64,000 bases of DNA from Haematococcus lacustris (GCA_030144725.1 JASKMD010000014.1:2904870-2968869); one strand, 5' to 3'; counted from the stretch's first letter, positions 22,389 through 33,141 are shown. The notes: a model not told the origin generated them from the letters alone. A program made the numbers and translations.

Positions 22389-25300
22389 CTAGCCAACCCC
22401 CATGCCCTCCTTGCACTTCCCAAACTTCTGCCCCGGTAGCGCCTTGGTGAGCGCGTCTGCCACCATGTCTGCCGTTGGGCAGTAGGTGAACAGCACCTCG
22501 CCGCGCCACACACGCTCACGCGCCATGTGGTGCATGACGGCGATGTGCTTGCTGCGCTGCGACTCCACTGGGTTCTTCAGCAGCGCCACTGCCCCCTGGC
22601 TGTCACAGCGAATGGGCACCGGCCCACCACCACCATCCTGCAGCTCATGCAGCAGCTTGCGCAGAAACAGAGCCTCTTTGGTGGCATCAGCTGCTGCCTG
22701 GTACTCAGCCTCAGTGGTTGAGGCAGCTACAGTGGTCTGCAGCTTGCTGCGCCAGGACACGGCAGCAGCACTGAGCACAAAGACATAGCCGGTGGTGCTG
22801 CGGTATGACACCCTGTCACTGGCGAAGTCGCTGTCGCAATACCCGAGAATGCCCTCCCTGCTGCTGCCCCTGTAAACCAGCCCCTGAGCTGCTGTCCGCC
22901 GAAGGTAGCGCAACACCCCGTGGGCTGCACGCTCGTGCTCAGCTGTGGGGGCCTGCATAAAGCGGGTTAGCTGACCCACAGCCAGCGCAATGTCAGGGCG
23001 TGTGCAGGTGGAGGCATAGAGAAGCGCCCCTACCAGCTCACGGTAGCTGTGAGTATCTGCGCTGCTCAGCTGCTCGCCCTCCCTGACCAGCTTGGTGCCA
23101 GCATCCAAGGGCAGCTGCCTGCCGTTGCACTCAGCTTTGCCAAAGCGCTGCAGCAGCTGCTCGATGTACTGCTGCTGGCTGAGCTGAAGGGTGCGCGCAG
23201 CACGGTCATAGGTGATGCGCATGCCAAGAAAGTCCCTGACTGGCCCAAGGTCGTGAACCTCAAAGGCATGCTGCAGCTGCTGCTTGACTGCTTGCACTGC
23301 TGCTGTGTCGGACGAGGCAAGGATGCAGTCGTCGACGTACACAAGCATGTGCACCATGCTGCCACTGCTGCTGCGCATGCTGAACAAACTGGGGTCGGCT
23401 GCTGAGGCCTTAAACCCAATCTGCTCGAGCTGCTGGCGCAAGCACAGATACCATGCACGGGGAGCCTGCTTCAGACCATACACGGTCTTCAGCAGCTGAC
23501 ACACCTGCCCCTTGCCCACCTCATACCCCTCTGGCTGCTCGACAAAGATCAACGGATCAGCATCAGTGAGCTTGCTGTTCAGGAACGCTGTCTTGAAGTC
23601 AATCTGCCAAAGCACCCACCCCTTCTGCACTGCCAGGGCGAAGATGAGGCGTTGAGTGGTGTGCATTACCACAGGGGCATAGATAGCATCAGCAGCGAAA
23701 TCAACCCCGTCCCGCTGCCTGAACCCCTTGACTACCCACCGAGCCTTGTGCTTGGCAGTACTGCCGTCTGGGCCTAGTTTTCTTTTCAGCACCCATCTGC
23801 CGGGCAGGACTGACATGCCCACCTGCCTGTCCACTAGCTGCCAGGTTTCATTAGCAAGCTGGCTGGCAATCTCAGCGTCCATGGCCCGACCCCAATCCTC
23901 CGCGTCAGGCCTTGACATGGCCTCACGGAAAGAGCAGGGGTCCGCAGAGGTCGTGCCACCCCCCTGGTCTACGCTCCCACTGCCCCCCCAGCTCCCACCA
24001 CCCTCATCACCACTGCTGCCGCTGTCACGTACCGAGTAGCACATGGTGACATAGTCGTCAAATCTGACAGCTTTGCGCGCACGGTTGCCGCGGCGCAGCA
24101 CAGGCGGTGCTTGCTCAGGTGCGGGCGCAGCCAAAGACTCAGGCGTGCGCTCCATTCCCCCTGCTCCGTCCCCACCTAAGCCTACCACACCAACCCCACC
24201 TAACCCTGCACCATCCCCACCTTCTCCGTCCCAGCCTGGACTACCCCTAAGGGCAGCAGGGGGTACACCCCTACTGCCCGCTTGTCCCCCACCGTCCGCT
24301 TGTCCCCCGCACTCTCTGCTGCTGACGCTGCTGCTTGAGGCGGGGGTGACGGTGGGGGTGACAGCAGGGGTCCTTCCCCTGCTACCCAAGCTATCCCCAG
24401 CTGCACTCTCTGTGCCTACCCCCCCCCTGGATGCTTCGCCCTCTGGCGGGGCAGCCAGCGCAACTGGACCGGAGACAGGAGCGGGCGCATAGCGACGCAA
24501 CACCGCTTGCTCGTCGAACACCACGCTTTTGCTGACGTGGATCCTGCCTTCTGCCCAAACCCTGTAAGCCTTGCCCCCCGGCTCATACCCCACAAACAGC
24601 CCCTTGATGGAGCGGCTGGCCATCTTGCCGTCAGGCGCAGGGTCGTGCACATAGGCCGGACAGCCCCACACCCGGAGGTGCGCAATGTCGGGCTTGGAGC
24701 CAAAGGCTGCCTCGAAGGGGGTGCATGGCTTTTCAGCCACAGGGCTGATGTTGTGCAGGTGCGCTGCTGCGCGAATAGCTTCGCCACACAAGTGCTTGGG
24801 TGCACCGGAGGCAAACACGATGGCCCGAGCGCACGCCATGAGAGTGCGGTTGATACGCTCTGCACTGCCATTCATCTCAGGGCTGTAGGGCGCGGTTTGC
24901 TGGTGCGTGATACCCTGGGCACGCAGCCACTGCTGCATCTCGGCACCCATGTACTCGCCCCCCCGGTCTGACCTTAGGGCCACTACCCGCCTTCTCGTCT
25001 GGCGCTGCAGTTGTGCTAGCATGTCAATTATGGCAGCTGGGGCGTCAGATTTGTGCTTGATGAGCACCACTGCCACCAGACTGCTGTACTCATCGAGCAC
25101 TGTGACGAAGTAACGCATGCCTGATGGGGCGGGAACAGCTGCATCAGCGTGTCCGCTGATGTCGCACACATCGCTGTGCACAAGCTCGAGCGGATGCTTC
25201 ACTGCCCCCCCCAACCCTTGATGCTGCACTGCAACCAGCCGGTGCTGCTTGGCAAGCACACACGGCTCACACATATTGCCGCTGTCGGCAGCTGCCTCAC

Positions 25301-26969
25301 AGTGGGCGGCTTTTACGCCGGTGCCTGTCACCATGCCCTCCCTGGTCAGCCTTGCGAGTTGGCGGTAACCAGGGTGACCCAAGCGGTGATGCAGAGTCAA
25401 GGGGTCGTCACACATGCGGGCAGCCATGCTGAAGCTATCGGCTGCGCGCACTGGTTGGCTGTCAAGGAGAAAGAGGTCTTCTTCAACCTGACGAGCTGTG
25501 ATGCTGCACCCAGTCCCCGGCATGTTAATGCAGCACCCATGCGGGGTGAAATGCACCACACCCCCCGCCCTGGTGGCTTTCCCCACAGACACCAGGCTGC
25601 CGTCTGCTGTTGGCACATGCAGCACATTGAGGAGGGTGAGCTCCCCTCCTGCACCCCGAAACTGCACTGAGCCCTGACCGGTGGCTGCCATGGTGCTGCC
25701 GTTGCCACAAATGATAGTGTGCGGCACAGGCAAGGGCTCGTAGCCCTGCAGGATATCCCGGTGCGGCGTCAGGTGCCTACTGCACCCAGAGTCCACCAAC
25801 CACTCCCCCCGGAGCAGAGGCTTGGAGACCACCGACATGGCATCAGACACTGCCAACCCCTGAAAGGCCACACTGCTGCGGGAGGTGGAGGCAGGGTACC
25901 TGCTGGCAGAAGGGCTGGGGTCACGGCCACGGCCGGAGCTGCTCCCACCCCAGGCTGGAGCTCTACCACCCCCAGGGCCAGGAGTGGGTGGCCTGCTGGC
26001 CCCCCCACTGTAGTTGACCGGGGAGTGACCCCGGGGTGAAGGTGATGGGGAGCGAGGGCGGTTGGGGCATTGGTGAGCCTGATGCCCCCACTGGAAGCAC
26101 TTGTAACACTCCCCCCGGAACCCGCTCCCTCCAACCCCACCGCTGCGACCCTGACCCCGCTCAGCCCCACTGCCGCGACCCTGGCCCCTACCCCTGCTGC
26201 TGGCTCTGCCCCGGCTGCCACCGGGACGCGCAGAAAGCGCAATGGCAGCTGGCTGCCGACGGGTAAGCACCCGCTCTTGGACCAACAACAAAGGCAAGAC
26301 CTCGGCAAAGGTCGGGCGCGATGCTACCGGCTTGCGCAACACCTCATTCACAACAATGTCAAAGCCTGCTGGCAGACCCTCCAAGGCCTGCGTAAGAGTC
26401 TCCCCATAAGGCTCTGTCAGATTAAGCTGCTCATGGAGATCTTCTGTCCGGGCCCAATAGTCTTGTACTGACTCTCCCTCAGACATGCGCAGGCTGGCAG
26501 CCTGCCTGACCAAGAGAGAGCGGGATGCCAGCACCTTGCTGACATGCATATCCCGCAAAGCCTCCCACAGCCCCAGGGCTGTAGTATGCCGCTCACAAAG
26601 GCCCCTATACTTGCGCACGTTGACCGTGCTACAAATAAAGGCGTGTGCGCGCTCGTCGACATCGACCGGCAGGGCACGGGCAGACGCGGCCGCAGCCGAT
26701 GCAGTGGGTGTGGCAGCCGCAGCTGCCGCATGCAGGGCGTCTGCTGCAGCCTCAGCTGCAACAGAAATGGGGGAGGTGCCAGCCGCAGCTCCGCTACCCG
26801 ACCCCGAACTACCTGCCCCACTCCGCCTTCCCCCCGGCCCTCCTAGAGCTGTGACCCGCAGAGCTGCGCCTAGCCCCGCGCACGCTAGAGCATTCTTGAC
26901 CTCGAAATGCCATTCGTCCCAATTGTCCCCACTTAACTTTTGAATCGCGGCCGCGTTCGGCATCGCCAT
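22389..26969 (-). CDS. Copia polyprotein (Gag-PR-INT-RT-RH)
   Basis: 1,526 aa from the ATG at 26967-26969; the frame is open further upstream into the LTR but without an ATG. In order: Gag (KLSGDNWDEWHFEVKNAL), zinc knuckle CYKCFQWGHQAHQC, protease EWLVDSGCSRHLTP, integrase zinc finger (HRLGHPGYRQL...CEPCVLAKQHR), DDE core (HSDVCDISG, LRSDRGGEYM, NGSAERINRTL), a Gly/Ser-rich spacer, RT (FLNSKLTDADPLIFVEQPEG, LLVYVDDCILAS) and RNase H (YCDSDFASDRVSYRSTTGYV, ASTTEAEYQA). No frameshift or stop. Gag and Pol share one frame, as in many Copia elements. Confidence 0.95.
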   Translation of the reverse strand: MAMPNAAAIQKLSGDNWDEWHFEVKNALACAGLGAALRVTALGGPGGRRSGAGSSGSGSGAAAGTSPISVAAEAAADALHAAAAAATPTASAAAASARALPVDVDERAHAFICSTVNVRKYRGLCERHTTALGLWEALRDMHVSKVLASRSLLVRQAASLRMSEGESVQDYWARTEDLHEQLNLTEPYGETLTQALEGLPAGFDIVVNEVLRKPVASRPTFAEVLPLLLVQERVLTRRQPAAIALSARPGGSRGRASSRGRGQGRGSGAERGQGRSGGVGGSGFRGECYKCFQWGHQAHQCPNRPRSPSPSPRGHSPVNYSGGASRPPTPGPGGGRAPAWGGSSSGRGRDPSPSASRYPASTSRSSVAFQGLAVSDAMSVVSKPLLRGEWLVDSGCSRHLTPHRDILQGYEPLPVPHTIICGNGSTMAATGQGSVQFRGAGGELTLLNVLHVPTADGSLVSVGKATRAGGVVHFTPHGCCINMPGTGCSITARQVEEDLFLLDSQPVRAADSFSMAARMCDDPLTLHHRLGHPGYRQLARLTREGMVTGTGVKAAHCEAAADSGNMCEPCVLAKQHRLVAVQHQGLGGAVKHPLELVHSDVCDISGHADAAVPAPSGMRYFVTVLDEYSSLVAVVLIKHKSDAPAAIIDMLAQLQRQTRRRVVALRSDRGGEYMGAEMQQWLRAQGITHQQTAPYSPEMNGSAERINRTLMACARAIVFASGAPKHLCGEAIRAAAHLHNISPVAEKPCTPFEAAFGSKPDIAHLRVWGCPAYVHDPAPDGKMASRSIKGLFVGYEPGGKAYRVWAEGRIHVSKSVVFDEQAVLRRYAPAPVSGPVALAAPPEGEASRGGVGTESAAGDSLGSRGRTPAVTPTVTPASSSSVSSRECGGQADGGGQAGSRGVPPAALRGSPGWDGEGGDGAGLGGVGVVGLGGDGAGGMERTPESLAAPAPEQAPPVLRRGNRARKAVRFDDYVTMCYSVRDSGSSGDEGGGSWGGSGSVDQGGGTTSADPCSFREAMSRPDAEDWGRAMDAEIASQLANETWQLVDRQVGMSVLPGRWVLKRKLGPDGSTAKHKARWVVKGFRQRDGVDFAADAIYAPVVMHTTQRLIFALAVQKGWVLWQIDFKTAFLNSKLTDADPLIFVEQPEGYEVGKGQVCQLLKTVYGLKQAPRAWYLCLRQQLEQIGFKASAADPSLFSMRSSSGSMVHMLVYVDDCILASSDTAAVQAVKQQLQHAFEVHDLGPVRDFLGMRITYDRAARTLQLSQQQYIEQLLQRFGKAECNGRQLPLDAGTKLVREGEQLSSADTHSYRELVGALLYASTCTRPDIALAVGQLTRFMQAPTAEHERAAHGVLRYLRRTAAQGLVYRGSSREGILGYCDSDFASDRVSYRSTTGYVFVLSAAAVSWRSKLQTTVAASTTEAEYQAAADATKEALFLRKLLHELQDGGGGPVPIRCDSQGAVALLKNPVESQRSKHIAVMHHMARERVWRGEVLFTYCPTADMVADALTKALPGQKFGKCKEGMGVG

Positions 26970-27070
26970 CCCTTCCCTGCTCGCCGGTGCGCTCACCAGG
27001 CGAGACTTACGGGGTACGGCTTGGTGCACACCATTTGAAAAGTTTCTGGATTCCCGCACATTTAAGTGGG

Positions 27071-27083
27071 TGGGCCCATAACC
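27071..27083 (-). other. Copia primer-binding site, initiator-tRNA internal type
   Basis: Directly inside the 5' LTR the minus strand reads GGTTATGGGCCCA. This is complementary to the anticodon-loop region of initiator tRNA-Met (GGGCCCAUAACC). It resembles the primer site of Drosophila copia, which uses a half-molecule of that tRNA instead of its 3' end. Confidence 0.7.
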
Positions 27084-27316
27084 TGCGATGGGGCACAGCC
27101 GTGCCAATTACATTAGTTCAGATCAGGTCGCAAGTTCAAATGCATAAGCGGTGCACTAGAGGCTGACGCCCTACGTGCATAGCAACAACAAACACCATAC
27201 CTGCGATGGGGCACAGCCGTGCCAACCATCGCAGAGCACCACGCAAGCTAAGTACGCCGATGTCACATATCACCCTAAGCTAAGGAAAACGAATGGCCTT
27301 GGCCTGACCCACAACA
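27084..27316 (-). repeat. Copia LTR (5' LTR of the element)
   Basis: 233 bp, same sequence as the other LTR, bounded by the AATCA duplication on its right. Confidence 0.92.
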
Positions 27317-27321
27317 AATCA

Positions 27322-29175
27322 GACTTGTGGTCGTTGACGTAGGGCCTCAGCATGTCCTCCACTGTGCGGTTGGCGCGTTCTGTCTGGCCATCGGTCTGGG
27401 GGTGGTAGGCAGAGGAGAGGAGGAGCCGGGTGCCGGTGAGGTGGAAGAGAGAGGTCCAGAAGTCAGAAGTGAACTTGGGGTCACGATCAGAGATGATGGC
27501 CTCCGGCAGGCCGTGGTGCTTGAAGATGTGGTCAAAGAAGAGGCGGGCGGTGTCGTGAGCGGTGGCGGTGGTGGTGGTGGGGATGAGGTGGATCATTTTG
27601 CTGAGCTTGTCGACGATGGTGAAGATCATGGTGTGGCCGCGGGGAGTGGCTGGAAGGGGCCCAATGAAGTCCATGCTGACCTGCTGCCAATTGCGGGAGG
27701 GGATGGGGAGGGGCTGTAGCAGGCCAGGGGGCAGCTGGTTGGTGGCCTTGTTGCGCTGGCACTTGTCGCACGTGCGCACGTACTCCTGGACGGTCTTGTG
27801 CATCTGCGGCCAATAGAAGTGACGCTGCAGCCGCTCCAGAGTCTTGGCACGCCCTAGGTGGGCAGCGGTGTGGGCGTCATGAGCTTCATGCAACAGCTGG
27901 GCGCGGAGAGGGGAGGAGGGGATGTAGAGGCGGGGAGGGGTGGAGGTGGTGTAGAGGCGACCTTCAATGACCTGCAGGTGGGTAGGGCTGGAGGGTGAAG
28001 GAGGGGAGAGGGCCTGGGACAGGGCTGCTTGGTAGGCCAGGTCTTCGGGCGCATGGCGGTCAAAGGTGGAGAAGAAGGAGGGGTCAGGGTCAACGATGGA
28101 GAGGGCGGTGAGTTGGTGGTCAGGGCGACGGGAGAGGGCGTCTGGCACGGTGTGGTGCTTGCCAGCCTTGTGCACAAAGGTGATGTCAAACTCCGCAAGG
28201 CGCTGAGTCCACCGCATCTGGCGCCCGGTGAGGTTGGACTGGGTGAGCACATGGGTGGTGGCGCTGTTGTCAGTCTCCACAATGAAGGGACGACCCAGTA
28301 GGTAGTGGCGCCAGGTGGTGAGGGCATGGAGCACAGCCAGGAGCTCACGCTCATGGGCTGGGTAGTTGACCTGAGCCGGGTTGAGCTTGCGGCTCTCGTA
28401 GGCCACCACGTACTCGGCGCCGGAGGAGTCCTGTTGGGTAAGCACGGCACCAATGGCAAAGAGGGAGGCGTCAGTCTTGACGGTGAAGGGGAGGGAGAAG
28501 TCAGGGGGGCGCACGACGGGGGAGCTGGCCATGGCTGCCTTGATGTCGGCAAAGGCACGCTGCTCAGCCTCGCCCCAACGCCATGGCTGCTCATCACGCA
28601 GCAGGTCGGTGAGAGGGAGAACACGGTGGGCATGGTGGTGTAGGAGACGCCGGTAGTAGTTGGCGGTGCCGAGGAACGACCGTAGCTGGTGCTTGTCCTG
28701 TGGGGCAGGCCAGTCCAGCACAGCCTTGACCTTGGTGGGGTCTGGCTGGATGCCGGCGGCGGAGACGACGTGGCCCAGGAAGTCCACGGTGTCCAGCCAG
28801 AATGCGCACTTTGCCAGGTTAGCGCACAGCTGATGCTTCCGCAAGAGGGAGAGGGTAAGGTGGAGGTGGCGCTCGTGGTCAGCAGCTGACTTGGAGAAGA
28901 CAAGGATGTCATCGAGGTAGACAAGCACGAAGTCATCTAAGTGGGGCTTGAAGACATCGTTCATCAGCTGCTGGAAGGTGGCTGGGGCATTGCAGAGGCC
29001 AAAGGGGAGGACAGTGAACTCATAGTGCCCGTACCGGGTGCGGAAGGCGGTCTTGGGGATGTCGTCCTCAGCCACCCTGATCTGGTGGTACCCAGACCGG
29101 AGGTCGATCTTGGAAAAGACCTGGGCACCTGACAGCTGGTCCAGCAGATCATCGATGCGGGGGAGGGGGGTAACG
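27322..29175 (-). CDS. pol: Gypsy Pol, part 2: RT, RNase H, integrase core
   Basis: Starts at [11 protein letters not shown] just after the frameshift. RT core has [14 protein letters not shown] and the catalytic YLDDILVF; RNase H has [13 protein letters not shown] and ETDNSA. Integrase has the HHCC zinc finger ([13 protein letters not shown]...CDKCQ) and core motifs [22 protein letters not shown] and [16 protein letters not shown]. It is interrupted after NDHKSD by the Copia element, whose target duplication AATCA lies here. Confidence 0.9.
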
Positions 29176-30803
29176 GTTCTTGAGGGTCTGCTGGTTGAGG
29201 GCACGGAAGTCCACACAGAGGCGCAGGCTGCCGTCCTTCTTGCGCACAAACAACACAGGGGCAGCAAAGGGGGAGGTGGATGGCCGGATGAAACCCTTGG
29301 CCAGGAGGTCGTCCAACTGCTTCTTCAGCTGGTCCAGCTCTGGCTGCGACATGCGGTAGATGGGCCGGGGGGAGGGGGCAGGGCCGGTGAGATGGATGGT
29401 GTGGTCCACGGAGCGGCGGGGCATGTCCTGGACTGCAGGCAGCTCCTTGGGAAAGACAGAGGGGTACTGCTGCACCAGTGCTGCCGCCTTGGGGTGGAGA
29501 GGGGGTGGATTAGGGGCAGGGGTGGAGGGAGAGGGTGAGGAAGAGGGGTTGGGTTGCTGGGTGAGCAGGGCCATGAAGACCTCATCATGCCGCGCTGCCC
29601 GGCGGAAGCGTGGCGCCGACAGCAGGTTCGGCTGGTCCGCTTGGAGTGGGGTGGGTGGGGGTGGGGTCAGGATGTGGGTGGAGCCGGCGTGATTCAGGCG
29701 TACGACGTTGTTGATCCAGTCCACACACGGGTTCTTGGCTGCCAGCCACGGCTTGCCGAGGACGATGTCAAAGGAAGGGTTGGGGATGTTGGCCATGGAG
29801 AGCTGCAAGCGATCGCGGTAGGTACCCATGCGGATGGAGCACGGTGGGAGGGTGTAGGTGGGTAGGGTAGTGCTTTTGGGGCCTGGGAGGAGGAGGCGAC
29901 GCGGGGAGAGGGTGGTTGCCAAGTGCAGCCCATTGCGCATGAGATACTGCTGGCTGACGATGTTGCCGGTGGCGCCGCTGTCCACCATGAACCTGGCTGG
30001 GTGACCAGCAAAGGTGCCATGGAGGATGATCAGCTCAGAAGAGGGGCTGCTGCCACTGGCAGGTAGGGCAGTGAGCACGATGGGGGAGGGCGCAGCAGCG
30101 GGGGAAGGGGTGGGGGTGGGAGTGGGAGTGGGCGGGGAGGTGTGGGAAGGACAAAGAGCAGGAGGGGGACACGGAGGGGCAGGGGCAGGAGGTAAGGACC
30201 GGGGAGCGAGAGAATCGGCCGGCGGCTGGTCCTGAACAGCCAGCACGGCAAAGGAGTTGACATGGAGGAAGGCAGGTGCATCAGCATTGGCACGCTGCAA
30301 CACAGCTGGGCGGGCTGTCCGGCCAGGCTGGGGAGGGCGAGGAGGGCTGCCACCTAGAGCTGCAGGTAGGGGCAGGGAGAACCGCACGACCTTACGAGGT
30401 CGTCCCGGTGGCGTGGAGCCAGCCACTGAAGGCTGCTTCAGAATGCTGCCAACAGGTCTAACATGCTGCAGGGGTAAGGGCATGGATCTGACAACCTGTA
30501 GGGAGGGCCGGCCAGCAGTGTCCACCTTACCAGTGTACGGCTGGCAGGTGGAATGAAGACCAGGGTAGGAGGGTGCAGGGGCAGGAAGGAGGAAGTAAGG
30601 TGCGCGGTGGGGACGAGCGCACCGGGAAGGACAAGGAGAGGAGGTGGAAAAGCAGAGGGGCTGGGAGGGGGTGGTGGGAGGGGGTGGGAGGGGGTGGGAG
30701 GGGGTGGTGGGAGGGGGTGGTGGGAGGGTCCGGAAGGCAACGTCTAGCGGCGGTCCCCCTTCCGTGGGCCGCTGCTGACGTTTGGGCGGGGAGGGCGGAT
30801 GGG
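29149..30803 (-). CDS. pol: Gypsy Pol, part 1: protease and start of RT
   Basis: Long Pro/Ser-rich leader, aspartic protease ([19 protein letters not shown]), then RT fingers ([20 protein letters not shown]). The frame breaks right after NRYP at a C-rich run (about 29161-29171) where one extra base shifts it; RT continues in the next frame. Its 5' boundary is the DNA transposon at 30804; no ATG of its own is needed if it is made by frameshift from gag. Confidence 0.85.
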
Positions 30804-30953
30804 GGTCACCCCGGCCATTGGCCATGCCAATCCGTGACAGGCCTGACGCTCGCACCACGCGCTAGTGAAGGGTAGCGAAGGCTATCGCGGTAACTCACGC
30901 GCGCTAAAACTCGCGTTTTGCACTGAAGCCTTGTCCCAGTACACCGCCCGCCA
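30804..30953. repeat. Left terminal inverted repeat
   Basis: 150 bp, reverse-complement match to 32992-33141 with a single C/T difference in the aaaactcgcg segment. Confidence 0.9.
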
Positions 30954-31510
30954 TTCCCGCGGACTGTGAACATGGTCGCTTGCTGCAGCCTGGGGCTCAA
31001 CGGGGTGCCACCGTACGTGGGTCGCAGGTCGAAGCGCAAGATTCCCTGGGTTGGGTCGGGACCCCTCATGGCCCGGGCCCTTCCTGACACCTGGCGCGAG
31101 ACCTGCCTAACCCTCCCTCCAAGCAAGCAGAGCATTCCACTAAGGTGTCAGCAGCACCGTGCGTGGACTGTAATTCGCTACCGTGCACTCTGCTGAAGCT
31201 TTGACCCCATCATTCCGGGGCTTCTGTCAAGATCTTTTACCTTTCGGTCAGTGGTCCTTTCCGCGTGCTTCCACCTGTGTCGGATAGCTGGGCGGGTCTA
31301 TATTCCGGGTTGTGCTCCAGGCATACTCCATCACCTTGTGTGGTACACACAATGACAAAATGTGGCCGAGGGTGAATGTGGCATGGGGCGATCTCATCAC
31401 AGGGGGCGATTGGCGGCGTCCTTGAGCACATCCCCGATGGGTTAGACCCTGTGCTGCCGCTGGGCGCCCTCATCGTTGCAGTTCTCGCATTGTGACCTGT
31501 GAAATTTGCG

Positions 31511-32667
31511 ATGGGCCGTCATGGACCCCGACGCCGCGCTGCCCTGGCACGCGAAAATGCGATACGTGCCAAGCTGGTAAGCGGTGGCTGTGGCAGTGGC
31601 GGACACCTCCATTGTGGCGGAATCCACCATTGTGGCGGGAACCCATACCTTAACATCCTCCTCCTCCATCCTACACCCTGCAGAGCCCTACCGAGCTGCC
31701 AGCCCTTGAAACAGCCATTGCAACACCACAACAGTCAAGCAGGGATGTCAGCACATGGGGCCATAAGCGCCCACGCACCTGCCTTGGCCGGGGCGCTCAG
31801 CAACAGCTGAGCATGGACCAGCAGCAGCTGCAGGGTGCCCAACACCAGCTGGCTCAGGACCAGCAGCAGCTGCAGGATGCCCAGCACCAGCTGAGCCTGA
31901 ATCAGCAGGAGCTGCAGGGTGCCCAGCACCAGCTGGCTGTGAACCAGCAGCTGCTGCAGGATGCCCAACGCCAGGTGGCTCTGGACCAGCAGCAGCTGCA
32001 GGGTGCCCAGCACCAGCTGGCTGTGGACCAGCAGCTGCTGCATGATGCCCAACGCCAGGTGGCTCTGGATCAGCAGCAGCTGAAGGGTGCCCAGCAACAG
32101 CTAGCTCTGGACCAGCAGCAGCTGAAGGGTGCGACTAGGGGGAGCGTGCAGCGGCGGTGATGTTTGGTGCTGAAGGATGAGGAAGTTGAGAAGTGTGCTG
32201 AGCTTGACCCTGATGCCCACAGGCTGCTGCGCACCATCACTGGGTCACGGGCCATGCATGCAATGTTCTTCCCTGCAGATGGGGTTGCGCCCATGTGGTC
32301 TGAGACTGCATGTGCGTGTGTGAGGCACATGGGCAGCAAGCCACAGCAGTGCATGTGTCATGGAGCATCTACCCTGAGCAGCATACCCATGTTTGGACGT
32401 GTGACACTGGCGAGTGACAAGAAGGAAGATGCTGAGTGCTTGAGGCTTCTGCATGCACGGGCACCACACATTGCAAGCGCCCACATGACCTTGAATGTGC
32501 ATTTGTTGAAGGAGTATGCACGGGAGTGCTTGGGCTGGAAGGGCAAGAGGTTGACGCAGAAGAAGCCATTGCTTAGGGCTGACATCCTAGAACATCTGAG
32601 GTGGGAGCAAGAGATGGAGGAGGATCAGTTGGCTGAAGTGGGGGTTGACGAGGCAGATGAAATGTAA
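31511..32667 (+). CDS. Transposon-borne gene: coiled-coil repeat plus novel C-terminal domain (in-frame TGA)
   Basis: Exon 1 31511-31576 (MGRHGPRRRAALARENAIRA) and exon 2 from 31684 join in phase across a GT-AG intron. Exon 2 contains eight 14-residue repeats of the type DQQQLQGAQHQLA (31813-32140), two heptads per unit, so a long coiled coil. A TGA at 32158-32160 interrupts the frame. The same frame then continues to a TAA at 32665-32667 with a ~168-residue region rich in Cys/His (CACVRHMGSKPQQCMCHG) and ending acidic. The TGA may mark decay, a skipped mini-intron or true separation. Function unknown; a DNA-binding or regulatory passenger is possible. Confidence 0.55.
31813..32140 (+). repeat. 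42-bp tandem repeat (coiled-coil coding), 8 copies
   Basis: Units of gaccagcagcagctgcagggtgcccagcac type repeat every 42 bp with alternating variants (ggtgcc/gatgcc). Confidence 0.9.
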
Positions 32668-32991
32668 GGCCAAGCACTTTCGATTGAAACCAGCAGCACC
32701 AACTGATCCAGAGTAGCACGAACTGAGCGAATAAAGCCGATTTAGCCAATAGCAAAAAAATAAACAGTGCCATGCACCCAACTTGCACAACTTCAGCTAA
32801 GCGTGGCGTGACTCAGTCTCGTGGTGTTATGACATGGCTCGGTAGCATGGCGCACTGCGATAGCCTACTCCGCAGTACTGCGAGGCTGCCTCCATGGTGC
32901 GAACTTTGCTACGGACGCCACGGAGCGCCTCGCCACCCTGCTCTTGTAGGTGGGTCGCTGCTTGTTTGCGCTATCTCAATTTTCGACCTGG

Positions 32992-33141
32992 TGGCGGGCG
33001 GTGTACTGGGACAAGGCTTCAGTGCAAAACGCGAATTTTAGCGCGCGTGAGTTACCGCGATAGCCTTCGCTACCCTTCACTAGCGCGTGGTGCGAGCGTC
33101 AGGCCTGTCACGGATTGGCATGGCCAATGGCCGGGGTGACC
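32992..33141. repeat. Right terminal inverted repeat
   Basis: 150 bp, inverted partner of 30804-30953; ends at ggccggggtgacc. Confidence 0.9.

Larger units (their letters stand above)
21764..27316 (-). mobile_element. Intact Copia-type LTR retrotransposon, nested in Gypsy
   Basis: Two 233-bp LTRs (21764-21996, 27084-27316), TGCGATGG...CACAACA, with no difference that I could find. A 5-bp target duplication AATCA (21759-21763, 27317-27321) flanks it. One uninterrupted polyprotein in Copia order (integrase before RT) fills the interior. The element splits the Gypsy integrase gene. Identical LTRs plus an intact ORF indicate very recent insertion and possible competence. Confidence 0.95.
30804..33141 (+). 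mobile_element. TIR DNA transposon nested at the Gypsy gag-pol junction
   Basis: The ends are 150-bp terminal inverted repeats (30804-30953 and 32992-33141) beginning GGTCACCCCGGCCATTGG, with one mismatch. A 4-bp candidate target duplication TGGG flanks it (30800-30803, 33142-33145). It sits within two codons of the Gag zinc knuckle. The interior (about 2 kb) carries one plus-strand spliced gene that does not look like a transposase I know. Superfamily undetermined; it may be non-autonomous with a passenger gene. Confidence 0.85.

Noticed and set aside
26970..27107. Copia ORF upstream of 26969
   Set aside because: No ATG, and it runs through the primer-binding site into the LTR.
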